Made by a program: the position numbers and the translations under genes. From Maylandia zebra (Eukaryota; Chordata; Actinopteri; Cichliformes; Cichlidae), in NCBI RefSeq assembly GCF_041146795.1, contig NC_135172.1, forward strand, positions 35,759,623 through 35,823,622: a stretch of DNA of 64,000 nt, in the 5' to 3' direction. Under the pieces are notes generated by a model that saw only the letters and a program-made list of their open reading frames with translations, searched no databases and was not told the DNA's origin. Below, piece by piece: positions 36,835 to 47,800 of the stretch. Positions within the stretch are counted from its first letter, which is position 1. Each line of letters begins with the position of its first letter.

Positions 36835-38893
36835 ATGCTGTCTTTGTCAACATCCAATAGCAGTTATTCTGGGCGCTTTGGAGGTTCAGGCATAGGTGGA
36901 GGTGGAGGCAGTGTCCAAAGGATGTATGCTAGAAGCGTGCACGGTGGTGCAGGTGGACACGGAGCAAGAATTTCGGTTTCTGGTGGTGGTGGTGGTTTTG
37001 GTTTTTCCAGTGGAGGTGGTGGTGGAGGTTTTGGTAGCGGTGCAGCCTTTGGCGGCGGTTCAGGCTTTGGTGGTGGTGCAGCCTTTGGTGGTGGTGCAGC
37101 CTTTGGTGGTGGTGCAGGTTTTGGTGGTGGTGCAGGTTTTGGCGGCGGGGATATCAATGTTGGTGCCAATGAAAAGGCCACCATGCAGAACCTGAATGAC
37201 CGCCTGGCCTCCTACTTGGAGAAAGTGCGCAAGCTTGAGAAGGCCAACGGTGAACTTGAGCTCAAGATCAGGCAGTTCTTGGAAAATAAGACCTCCCCTT
37301 CAGCCCGTGACTACTCAGCTTATGAGGCCACTATTGCTGACCTGCGAGATAAGGTATGTCACATGAGTAGTGAATCTGAATGCTACACCACGTTTTAATT
37401 TATTATGAAATGCATGAACTTTAAGAAGTTGCTTTTGAAATATAAGTCAGAATCAGTTGTTTTTAATGTTTGCACAAATATAAAGACATGTAGTAGTTAT
37501 TTAAAAAATGGTATTTCATAATCACACAGATCCGGGATGCCATTTCTGTCAATGGAGGCATCTTTCTGGCCTGTGAGAATGCAAAACTGGCAGCAGATGA
37601 CTTCAGAACCAAGTAAGGGATAGTAGTGGTTAAATGCTGTTGAACCTTGTGAATTTTTAATTTACACTAAACAAACACAGAACTGTTGAGATGAAATATC
37701 TCATCACTTGTGGCCTTGCAGGTATGAGAACGAGCTTTCTATGCGTACATCAGTAGAGGCAGATATTGCTGAGCTGAAGAGACTATTGGATCAGCTGACA
37801 CTATGCAGATCTGACCTGGAGATGCAGATAGAAGGCCTCAAGGAGGAGCTCATTTTCCTTAAGAAAAACCACGAGGAGGTCAGTAGAAAACAGTGAACAG
37901 TCATTCAAGCAAATTAAAAATGGAACAAATTTATTCAACTGTACAATACAACCAACTCAATTAAAATACTGAACCATTTGTCCACCAGGAAATGGCAGCA
38001 ATGAGAACCCAGATGAGTGGTCAGATCAATGTGGAGGTGGATGCAGCACCACAACAAGACCTGAACAGTGTTTTGGCTGAGATCCGTGACCAATATGAAT
38101 CTATAACTGCCAAAAAAAAGAAAGAACTTCAAGCTTGGTTTGATCAAAAGGTAAGACTGAAGAAGATCTGATTTTCAATGCATAGATTGTTGTTCGAAGT
38201 TATTTAGTGATATATGAACTTTGCATTGAGTCTCATATCTGTTGCAGTCAGATGAGCTGAGCAAAGAGATGACTGCGAACACAGAAATTCTGCAAACATC
38301 CAAAACAGAAATCACTGACCTCCGTCGCACATTGCAAGGCCTGGAGATTGAATTACAGTCACAGTTAAGCATGGTAAATAAAATCATTTGGCTTTATTCG
38401 AACTCATTCACTAATCCCAGCTTCAGATTTTTGACAGATTTTCTTTACCCCTTCCTTTCTTCAATAGAAAGCAGGTTTGGAAAACTCTCTGGCTGAAACA
38501 GAGGCGCGGTATTCTATGAAGCTTCAAGGCCTCCAGATGCAAGTGACAGGCATGGAGGAACAGTTGATGCAGCTCCGTGCTGATATTGATCGCCAGAGCC
38601 AAGAATACAAGATGCTCCTCGACATCAAAACTCGCCTGGAAATGGAGATTGCAGAGTATAGGAGGCTGTTGGATGGAGAGGGCAGGTAAGAAAAATGAAG
38701 AATTCAGCCCTTTCACCATAAGCTAGTTCCGCAAATTTAAATCTTAAACTGATTTTAACACCAACTCTGTACTTTTCACAGCATCCAAAGCTCTGGATCT
38801 TCCAGCGTCACCAATAAAAAAGTGGTCGTGATCACTGAGGAAGTAAGCGATGGCAAGGTGGTGTCCTCAAGTACCCACACCACCCGTACCTAA
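36835..38893 (+). CDS. Type I keratin K2 with a glycine-rich head, seven coding exons
   Basis: Acidic keratin of epithelial intermediate filaments. Exons: 36835-37353, 37530-37612, 37722-37878, 37989-38150, 38248-38373, 38468-38685, 38782-38893, 458 residues. The head (1-112) has a Gly/Phe/Ala-rich block with six 18-bp coding repeats ([18 protein letters not shown] types). The rod begins [20 protein letters not shown] at residue 113 and ends with [14 protein letters not shown] near 420. The tail of about 38 residues has [19 protein letters not shown]. All rod exon lengths are the type I standard (83/157/162/126/218). No symbol assigned because fish keratin orthology cannot be settled by eye. 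TATA-like box and poly(A) signal bracket the gene. Confidence 0.94.
37042..37149 (+). repeat. Six 18-bp coding repeats in the K2 head
   Basis: Six consecutive in-frame 18-bp units encoding [36 protein letters not shown]. The near identity of units 3 and 4 suggests recent unit duplication and possible length polymorphism. Confidence 0.9.
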
Positions 38894-38985
38894 ACTGTCT
38901 CAAACAGCAAACACAGCACAACTTCTGGAGTACACAAATTCCACATCTAAGTCGCTACTACATCCTTCAAATACTAACGTGATGC

Positions 38986-38991
38986 AATAAA
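38986..38991 (+). terminator. Polyadenylation signal of keratin K2
   Basis: AATAAA 93 bp after the K2 stop codon. Confidence 0.75.
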
Positions 38992-39447
38992 AGGCTCTCA
39001 GTTTGCTGACTTGAATTTTGTCTTATTTGTGTTTACTTAATTTCAAATGTCATGATAGTGACAGTTCCACAGTTTTTCATCAACCAAGAAGGTATTTTTA
39101 AAAGGTATATTTATATTTCATAAGGTATTTCATGACATTGGTGAATACTAAGATAATATTAGTATTTTGACAATATAAACTTGGCTGAGAATTAAATTAA
39201 ACATAACAGCAAATATAAAGTTGCAGCCTGAGGCCATCTTGCTAGATAGAAAAGCTAAAAGTAATGATTACTCAGGACTGTGCCTCTTTTCAAAATTTCC
39301 ATTATGACACATGAGCCTAAGATGTTTTATAGTCTTTAGAAAGAGAGCAATAAAGTAAAACATTTCTGAACCTGTTGAGTACACGATGACACAAAAACAT
39401 TTAAAAACACGTTACAGTCAGCATTTAGACTTTATTTCATATTTGGA

Positions 39448-40444
39448 ATAGAATAGAATAGAACAGAATAGAATGATCCTTTAATTGTCCCACAGGGGGA
39501 AATTTGGGTGTTACAACAGCCAGAAAGACACATATACAAACAAACAGTACACAAGACAGAACAGAAACATACACATTTTTTACATATTTGCATGAAGGAC
39601 AATGGTTACCAAAAACTGAGTACCATACTGTTATTAAATTAAATAAAATTAAATACAGATAAGAGGCAATCCCTGGTTATAGTGTGAATCGGTTTATAAA
39701 ATAGTGCAAGATACAGCGCTGATGTAAACATCTATGATTGTTGGGAGCAGTTCTGATTGTACTGTCTGACAGCTGCAGGGAGGAAGGACCTGCAGAAACG
39801 CTCCTTCATGCATCTAGGATGCAGCAGTCTGTCACTGAAGGAGCTCTGCAGTTCAGCAACATCTACATGCATGGGGTGGGAGACTCTGTCCATTAGAGAT
39901 GTTATTTTGGCCAGAGTCCTTCTGTCTCCCACCACCTGCACAGGGTCCAGGGTGCATCCCAGAACAGAGCTGGCCTTCCTAATGAGTTTATCCAACCTCT
40001 TCCTCTCAGCTGCAGATAAACTGCTGCTCCAACATACAACACTGTAAAATATGACAGATGCCACCACAGAGTCATAGAAGCGCTCCCTGTACTCCAAATG
40101 ACCTCAGCCGCCTCAGCAGGTAGAGTCTGCAATGACCCTTCCTGTAAAGAGCATCGGTGTTGTGGCTCCAGTCTAGCTTATTATTCAGGTGAGCACCCAC
40201 TATCTCTATAAGAGTCCACTATCTCAATGTCCACTCCCTGGATGTTCACCGGTGTCAGTGTGGTGGGTCTGCATCTCCAGAAATCCACTACCAACTCCTT
40301 GGTTTTCCCAGCGTTGATCAGCAGGTGGTTCTGCTGACACCAGTCCACAAAGTCCAGAGTCCACTGTCTGTACTCTGAGTCGTCCTCACCTGTGATGAGG
40401 GAAAACGTGTGTATGACATCAAGAATCAACAAGTTTTTGTTCAT
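39448..40444 (-). mobile_element. 5'-truncated LINE, reverse-transcriptase C-terminal region
   Basis: The minus strand encodes a reverse-transcriptase thumb/C-terminal region in two frames: 40444-40181 (YRQWTLDFVDWCQQNHLLIN, GKTKELVVDFWR) and 40097-39732 (FYDSVVASVIFYSVVCW, KLIRKASSVLG, DRLLHPRCMKERFCRSFLP). A frameshift between them disrupts the usual linking segment. The 3' end on the minus strand is a TTCTA-type simple repeat (plus strand TAGAA units at about 39450-39474). It is non-functional. Confidence 0.8.
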
Positions 40445-41079
40445 TAAAATTAATGGATCTTCCCACCCCTAACATATGTGATGTGAGCAAAATGTTCACC
40501 ATGTGGATTCTGATAGACTTCTCCGTCTCATTACACGTGATTAAAGCTGCATCAACCAACATTTTGCCACTAGGGGGCAGGGAATGTGTGCATCAACACT
40601 AGAAGACATTTGTCTAGGTTTTAGAAAGATCATTAAAAATGTAAGGATACTGATAAGCTAAGTGATGTTTTTTTTTTAAATGTGTCTTTAATATAGCAAC
40701 CTCTGGGGTAAATGTTTTTGGTTCTGAACAGAAGTTGTCCACTGAGACAAAATGCCCAAAAAACCTAACTTAGTATATCCACAGGTAGGTGAACTCTAAA
40801 GAGACACAGTTGTTAAAGCGTGTAAGCAAACAATGTCTGTGCAATCAGAAGAAACAACATTATTATTATCATTGAATCTCTTTACTATAAACCGATCATT
40901 ATGTCACTCCATCATTAACCCTCTCAAGGCAGGCTTTGCCGATTTGCAACAGTTAAAAACTAACAACCTGATTACCCCACATACATATTTTATGAGTTTT
41001 TTTTACTCAGAAGTACCACTGCAGGACTTGGTTGTGCATTAGCAACAAAAAGTTTAATTTGAGCCTGAGAGGGTTAACC

Positions 41080-41240
41080 CACTCTTTCCTGGCACTCCCT
41101 GTACCTACACCAGGCAGAAACTATTATTATACTCTGCAATTTTACTTCTAAGTTTATAAGAAGTAAAAAAAGCCTTGAGGCGACTTTTGTTGTGATTTGG
41201 CGCTATATAAATAAAATTGAATTGAAATTGAATTGAATTA
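41080..41240 (+). mobile_element. 3' tail of a LINE/SINE-type element
   Basis: Ends with GAGGCGACTTTTGTTGTGAT, TTGGCGCTATATAAATAAA and ATTGAATTGAA repeats, a 3' terminus common to fish retroposons. No coding part is retained. Confidence 0.5.
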
Positions 41241-41534
41241 ATCAAGCTTTGTAGAGATGGGGTTGAGAATTTGTTTAGTACCTGCTCTAAACTAATTTTA
41301 ACAGCTTGTTATTTTTTTCCTTGTACTTGTCTTCAGGAGAGATAAATTTATTTTTTGTCAGAAGAAGTGTCTCATATGTATAAAGGTTGTTTAGTTTGAG
41401 CTTACAGTTTTTTGGTACTCACTGAATTTGATTAACCAGGGGTTTAAGGAACAAGAAAAGACTTTACATTACATAAAACCCTATTTTGTCCACATTTATG
41501 ATAAAATATGTTGGTAGTCAACATAGACTGAATG

Positions 41535-41700
41535 TAAAAAGACACTGATTTGTGAACCCCTGTTTTAAAGCCTAAATGTCTGTCTCTCTCACTGCATTTT
41601 TCACTCCTGACAGCTGGGATGGGTTCCAGTCCCATTACCCCACAACCCTGAATTGGAGAAGTGGTTGAGAAAATTGATGGAATTTCATTAAAATACTTCA
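41535..41700 (-). repeat. Diverged minus-strand copy of the (ATCC)n-type repeat
   Basis: Read on the minus strand it has CAGGGTTGTGGGG and TGGAACCCATCCCAGCTG in the order of the repeat at 31715-32100. Diverged and truncated. Confidence 0.5.
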
Positions 41701-42119
41701 ACAGGCACCAACACAACATACATGACTTTGAGTGACTCAAATTTGCCGAGGCAAAGCTTAACAGACTGCTAACAGCTACAGCCACGTCAAAGTTTCCCAG
41801 CTGTCAGTCATAACCTCAAAGCCTGTCTGCTTAAATGAAAGCATTATTACAATTTAAAAGGGTGGCTTCTTAATAAAACCAACCCCTTTAAATTGTTACG
41901 AAAGGAGATTGGCTACAGAAAAGGGGCTTAAATTCACCTTAAAGCTGCAAAATTGACAGTTATTTCTGGTTTTTCATGTCATACATATGTTAAATAAAAC
42001 CACACTGACTAATGCCACATGCACATCTACTATAAAGTGACAAAAGAGATGAAAACCTACATAATAATTTTACATTTATGTAGACGCCACACATGAAACT
42101 TTAATTCAACTGCATGATC

Positions 42120-42125
42120 TTTATT
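42120..42125 (-). terminator. Polyadenylation signal of keratin K3
   Basis: Minus-strand AATAAA 37 bp after the K3 stop codon. Confidence 0.65.
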
Positions 42126-42161
42126 TTTTGATCATTCATCCCATATTCCACGAGCTTCTAT

Positions 42162-44746
42162 CTATTCATCCCTAAGTTGACCCAGATTATCAACGGTCTC
42201 GTTGGTCTGCACCACCCTTCCATCCACAATTTTCTCCACCACTGTGATGACCTTTTTGACCACTAAAGAAAAGAAGAGAAAAAACAAACATGATAAATTC
42301 TCAAGACATTTCTTAAAACTGTATCTAATGTAAATTTATGATATAATTTGGATAATTAAAAAAAATGATACGAATGATACAAAAAAAACCTTTCTTGCCT
42401 TTTTTTGAGCTGCAATAAGTGCTGGTGCGGATGGGGGGTGGGAGAGAAATCATTAGTCTGAATCATTCATATCATAAACAATTTCAACAAAATCAACAAA
42501 CGTAGATTTTTCCCCCTCTGTCTCTAATGTTCTCTCCCCTGACTCATGATTTTCTCATCATATTTTCTCATTTTTCTCCACTGCCTCTTTCTCTTCACTA
42601 GGTCTTACCTGTCATCCTCCCCATCCAGCAGCCTCCTGTACTCTGCAATCTCCATCTCCAGCCTGGTCTTGAGATCCAGCAACATGTCATATTTGTGCTT
42701 GTTGTCAGTGATACTGCTGTGGATCTGGGAAAGCTGATCCTCCAGGCTTTTGACCATATTCTGAAGGTTTGTTAGCTTCATGGCATAGCGTCCCTGGGTC
42801 TCTGCCAGAGTTCCCTCTAGAGATGTTTTCTGTTTGAGTTTCAGAAGAAAATTGTTCAGTGAATAGGCAGTCAGCAATTGTGTGACATACTGCAAACATT
42901 CCCGTCATACTTAATGGACAGATAAAATGACATCAGTTCCAGTGACATTAAACTGATGTGTGTTACCATGGTCAAATGGCCCTGCAGTTCAATCTCCAGT
43001 CTCTGGAGAGTGTTCCTCAGCTCTGTAATCTCTCTTCGTGTTGTGACCAGAACCTCAGTTTGTGTTTGCACTTCCTGCTCCACTTCTGCAATCTGAGCAG
43101 AAACACAACATCATAATATGTTTCACTCCAGTTGAAAGATCACTTCATGGAAATAATAATAATAATAATAATAATAACTTCACTTCTCACCTTGTTTTGA
43201 TACCACAATTCGAGCTCTTTGCTGTTCTTTGCAATCACACCCTCGTAGTGCTGCCTGATCTCTGCTATAGCCTCGTTAAGGTCTCGAGAGGGAGAAGCGT
43301 CCACGGATACATTAACCTGGCCACCCATCTGAGTCCTCAGTAGAACCACATCCTGCAGAAGTCAAAGGGCAATAAAATTTCACAAAATATTTCACAAAAA
43401 AATCACAAATCCTCAAAATAATCTACCTGTTGTTATGATAGTCATGCGTGTTTTTGGCTCTAACACCCGCATGTGTGTTCATGTGTGTGTGGTGGGTGCG
43501 GGTGTTGAACAAACAGAAGCAATGAGGTAATGGAGAAAGAGAAGAATACATGGAAGTGTGCAGAGAGAAGAGGGGCAGCAAAGGGAAAAGGAGAAGGTGG
43601 CAGAGCTGTTTATAAAAGCATGAACCTAACACTGCATTTCCTCTGTATTATCAGGGGTAAAACATGGGTCATGTGTGAATTATGAACAGCCAGCCACAAA
43701 AGCTTGCAATGAAAAACAGATGTGATCTCATAAGGTTGCCCTCTCAGTAAACTCGCCTCTTCGTGGTTTTTCTTGAGGCTAATGACGTCTTCCTTCAGGG
43801 TTTCATACTGAGTCTCCAGATCCAGCCTCAATAGGTTAAGATCATCCGTTAGCTTCCTCAGACCAGCAATGTCTGCTTCCACTGCCAGTCTCATGGCCAG
43901 CTCGCTTTCATACCTGAGTGAATTTCACACAAAATGGCAGATGGACAAGTCAGCAGGTTATCACAATCAGAAGCTGTGAGTCAGACATGTGTACATGTGA
44001 ATGTAGAAGGGTTATAAACATACAGAGGGCACACTCACTTCACTTTAAAATCATCAGCAGCCAGTTTTGCATTGTCAATGTCCAGGATGGTCTTGGCATT
44101 GAGCATGGAGGCAATACAAATCTATGAGTGGGCAAAAACACATGGAAACAGTCAGAAAACAATCAAGCTCTTACTTCAGGTAACAACATTTGAGTTCCTC
44201 TCTACACCTGTGCTGCTTCTCTGTGTAATTAACATTGTAATATTCAGGACTTAACTTAACTTATGGGTCAGTATCTAAGTCTTTGACAATGATGAATGAG
44301 CTCATCTAACTGAAAAGTTAGATACCAAAAGATACCTCTTCTGTTACACTTACAATGAACATTGACAAGCAGGAATTGCTCAGGCAGACTCTTATCTGTA
44401 TCTTTTCTCTTACCTTTTCCTTCAGATCCTCGATGGTGGCGAAGTAACCCGAGTAGTCACGGGAGACCACGTTTCTGCTCTGGTACCACTCCCGGATCAG
44501 GTTCTCCAGGTGCTCATTCTCCTTCTCCAGCTTGCGCACCTTATCCAGGTATGACGCCAGACGGTCATTCAGGTTCTGCATGGTGGCCTTCTCATTGGCC
44601 CCAACATGGAGGTCGAGACCATCAGCAAGATTCAAGCTTGGTGTTCCACAGCTCATCTGGGATGAAGAGATACGGACTCCACGACCTCCTGCTCCACCAT
44701 AGACACTCATGGTGTTCTGCTTGAAGCTTCTTGTCCTCATAGACAT
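42162..44746 (-). CDS. Type I keratin K3, inverted in the cluster, eight coding exons
   Basis: Minus-strand acidic keratin, 404 residues. Exons: 44746-44414, 44121-44039, 43913-43757, 43352-43191, 43092-42967, 42829-42609, 42421-42390, 42262-42162. Short head (1-51), rod from [20 protein letters not shown] at 52 to [16 protein letters not shown] near 360, tail of about 44 residues with [15 protein letters not shown]. Exons of 83/157/162/126 nt match the neighbours. The 157-nt exon ends in a GC donor (GAAGAG|GCGAGT), and the 32-nt exon has a weak donor (AAAG|GTTTTT). The frame is open 37 codons further upstream (an ATG at 44857), but a TATA box at 44824-44830 would lie inside that extension, so the start at 44746 ([10 protein letters not shown]) is preferred. 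Exon 2 encodes an unusual [16 protein letters not shown]. Confidence 0.9.
43152..43177 (+). repeat. AAT microsatellite in a K3 intron
   Basis: Eight or nine AAT units 14 bases after the end of the 162-nt exon on the gene strand. Confidence 0.9.
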
Positions 44747-44823
44747 GTTGAAGGGTCTTGATGTGAACCAAGTAGGATAACTGGAGTTGATCTGCAGCTG
44801 AGTGCCTAACTTTGGCATTGTGG

Positions 44824-44830
44824 TTATATA
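44824..44830 (-). promoter_or_regulatory. TATA box of keratin K3
   Basis: Minus-strand TATATAA 78 bp upstream of the chosen ATG at 44746, the same spacing class as the other keratins. Confidence 0.6.
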
Positions 44831-44859
44831 GTTGCCAAAGTGGGATGGGCCTTGCATAC

Positions 44860-47800
44860 GCTGAAAGGTAAGAATGCAGTTGACAGCTCAACCCCCCCAC
44901 CCCTCTATGCAATCTCTCCATCACCATGGGTGTGGTGACCAGTGGGCAGGGGTTCATTCACCTCTTTTCAGGTCAAACTTGTGATTCCACATTTTGTTGC
45001 AACTCAGTGAAAGCACAGTGATAAGTTGAAAATTCCTTTTTCTAGATAATCCTTTCATCAGTTTGTTTTTTGCCCCCCCTTTTGTTTGCTTAGATGTTGG
45101 TATGAGAAAAACATACATTTCAAAATCCAAATCTGAATACTTTGTTTATCCTAGGGTGGAATTGCATTACACTGAAGTGTGGATATGAAATAAGAATGAT
45201 ATAAACTGCAGTTTGTTAAAATGTTAAATGTCTTGTTAAGTACTCCAGAGTTACAGAGAATGTATAAAACAGTGAAAGTTTAGGTTCTTTTAATCCTAAG
45301 AGACTGCAGTGTGTAGCTATCCTGTAAAATAGTCACTCACCCTACTTACTCATAGCAGTGACAAAAATAACACATACCAGCGATAATTTCACCTGTGTGG
45401 TACTCTATGTCAGCTGACGTTATTTTTGCCACATAAGCTTCTAGGCAATAGACAAAAGACTGTATTAATTAAAACTTACACAATGTAACTGTAACACAAT
45501 AAATGAATGGATGTGTTTATATTTTAAGTGATCACACAGACAAGAGCATGCAGCACTTGTCTGTACAAGAAACTCCAAATTTCAGAACAGGAGAAAATAC
45601 AAAGGGAAGGAAAATCTAGCACAGGGCTGATCCCGCGAGCCACCAGCAGTTCTGTGTTAATTAGCAATTTTAAATCTTGTTTGCTAATTTTTTTTTTAAA
45701 TAAAAATGACTATTAAAATGTAATATATCTTAGGGTAGGCAAATACACAGCCAGAAGCTCAATTAAGTGATCATGCTAAGCTAAGAGGTTGAACATGGTA
45801 AACATTACACCTGCCAAACATTATCTTGTCACCACTGCCATTGTGAGTATGTTAATTTGCTGATGGGGCATCAAGTAAGATCCACAGAGCGAGACACTAA
45901 AACACAAACATGTCCTAAGTGGAATGTCTCTGGCATTTTAGAGAAAGTATACCTAATAGAAATTTATGTTTAATTAGCGCTTATAGCTGATTGTCTTATA
46001 AAAGTATTAGCAATCTTTTGGGCCCACAACAAGTAGGATACTGATAAATGTAATATGTTTCACTAATTGCATAAACAACTTGCAAAAGTAAGATGTTAAC
46101 CTATCGAGAATGCGCCAGCTGGTTTTACTGGTTTGTAGTTATCAGGCCATACTCATGAGAGAAAACAATCACCTTGTACCCCCTCCCCCCACCAACCTAT
46201 CATCATTCAGTCACATAGCCTGGCTGCCTCTCTGCCATCATTTGAGCTCTTCAGCTTCCTCATTCAGCAGTCACACCGATAAGCTGGGAGAGGCCAGAAA
46301 AAGGAATGAGTGATGGTTGATTTGCATCTAAGGAATGACAGTCAGTCTCAGTCTGTTTTGCAAGAGAGAAAGTAGCATTAGAAGCACAGAAACTACAAAC
46401 TATATTTTTTAATAAATAATATTATTATTGATAAGGTGATTCCTGTTTTAAACACTTGACTTAGTAGTCCAATTTTAGACTGTGTTGTTTGTGTGTGTGT
46501 TATATCTCCGTTTAGCATCATCAACAAGTGTGACGACCTTTAAAAAAAGCTAATCTTGTTAGTATGCTGGTCTGGAGTATTCAGTTATGTGGTAACAAAA
46601 TGCTTCAATCTTTCCTTGAGTGAAACTCGCATAAAATTCACCCAAAGCCCTGATTGTGCAAAGCTCAGAGAAACGGTAAAAAACCCCTGAGCTGTCATCA
46701 AGACTTTGAAAACTTTTCACATGACTGAGCTCATGTTGATTGACAGCAAAAAACTGTAACTATAAGGTACAAACAATGAGGATACAAGAATACCTTGTTC
46801 ACATTGCAGTAAATCGTTCAGTTCTTAATGTGTTTTTTTATTCATGTCATCTCATCTAGTTCATTATTTATTCAATTTATTTTGACTGATTTTGAGCAAC
46901 ACAGTCAGTTTTGGAAAGTCAGCCTGCTTTCCCCAAAGCCTCGGGGGCTTAACAGCCATCCAGTGAAGAAGCAACCTGATAGCCTTGGTTGACCTGACGG
47001 ACAACTTTTCACGTTACCATAATCCTTTCAAAAACTTTTCCTCAGGTCACTGTTGAAAGATCTTTTAGTTCAGTTTAACATGAGAATAATGTCGCACTTC
47101 CCGCCAATGCCTTGTGGTGTTACTACAGGTTCACTGATTTGTATATCTGATTGCATATCAAGGCACACTTGCATGCTTTTTAAAAAGTTGAAAAACTTCT
47201 TTTTTGAAAATAAGAGTTCATAGATGGTAACAGCAGCTGTTCAACGAGGGTAAATGTAATCGATTTATGGAAGAGTGAATTCCAATGTCACAGCATTATC
47301 AGTTTAAATCCCACTGATCCCAAATCTGAGATAGCAATGGATCTAAATGATTATATCGTATGGTTAAATGATCATCCAGTGTTTAAAGGGGTGGGCAAGA
47401 GAAGAATTTACAAGATTCAACTTTAGACCAATCCTGACCAAGCATGGGCTCACCACCTTCCATCAGCTCTCCACACCCACTTAATTTTGCTGTTTCAACA
47501 AGAAGACCAGGCAGACAGATCAAAAGGAACCCACATTTTGACTTGCAATAAAGATCCAGAGCTCCACTGTGCACCTTTTTTCTTTTTACTCTTCAGCTTC
47601 TTTTAGTCATTAAATCAGAAACATTCTGCAGCTGTCATTACATGTTGGATACTCTGTGCATACTTGCGAATGAGCGTGTGCTGAATAGTTACACACTTTG
47701 TATGTGACTCTGTGCGTCTCAGGGAAGAGCAAGACTGTGTGCCTGTTTTGTGACGTGATATTCATGTTTTAACTGCAAGATTATCTATTATTAAACTAAT

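Noticed and set aside
36864-37184. Proline-rich frame on the minus strand of K2
   Set aside because: It is the antisense of the glycine-rich keratin head; no other support.
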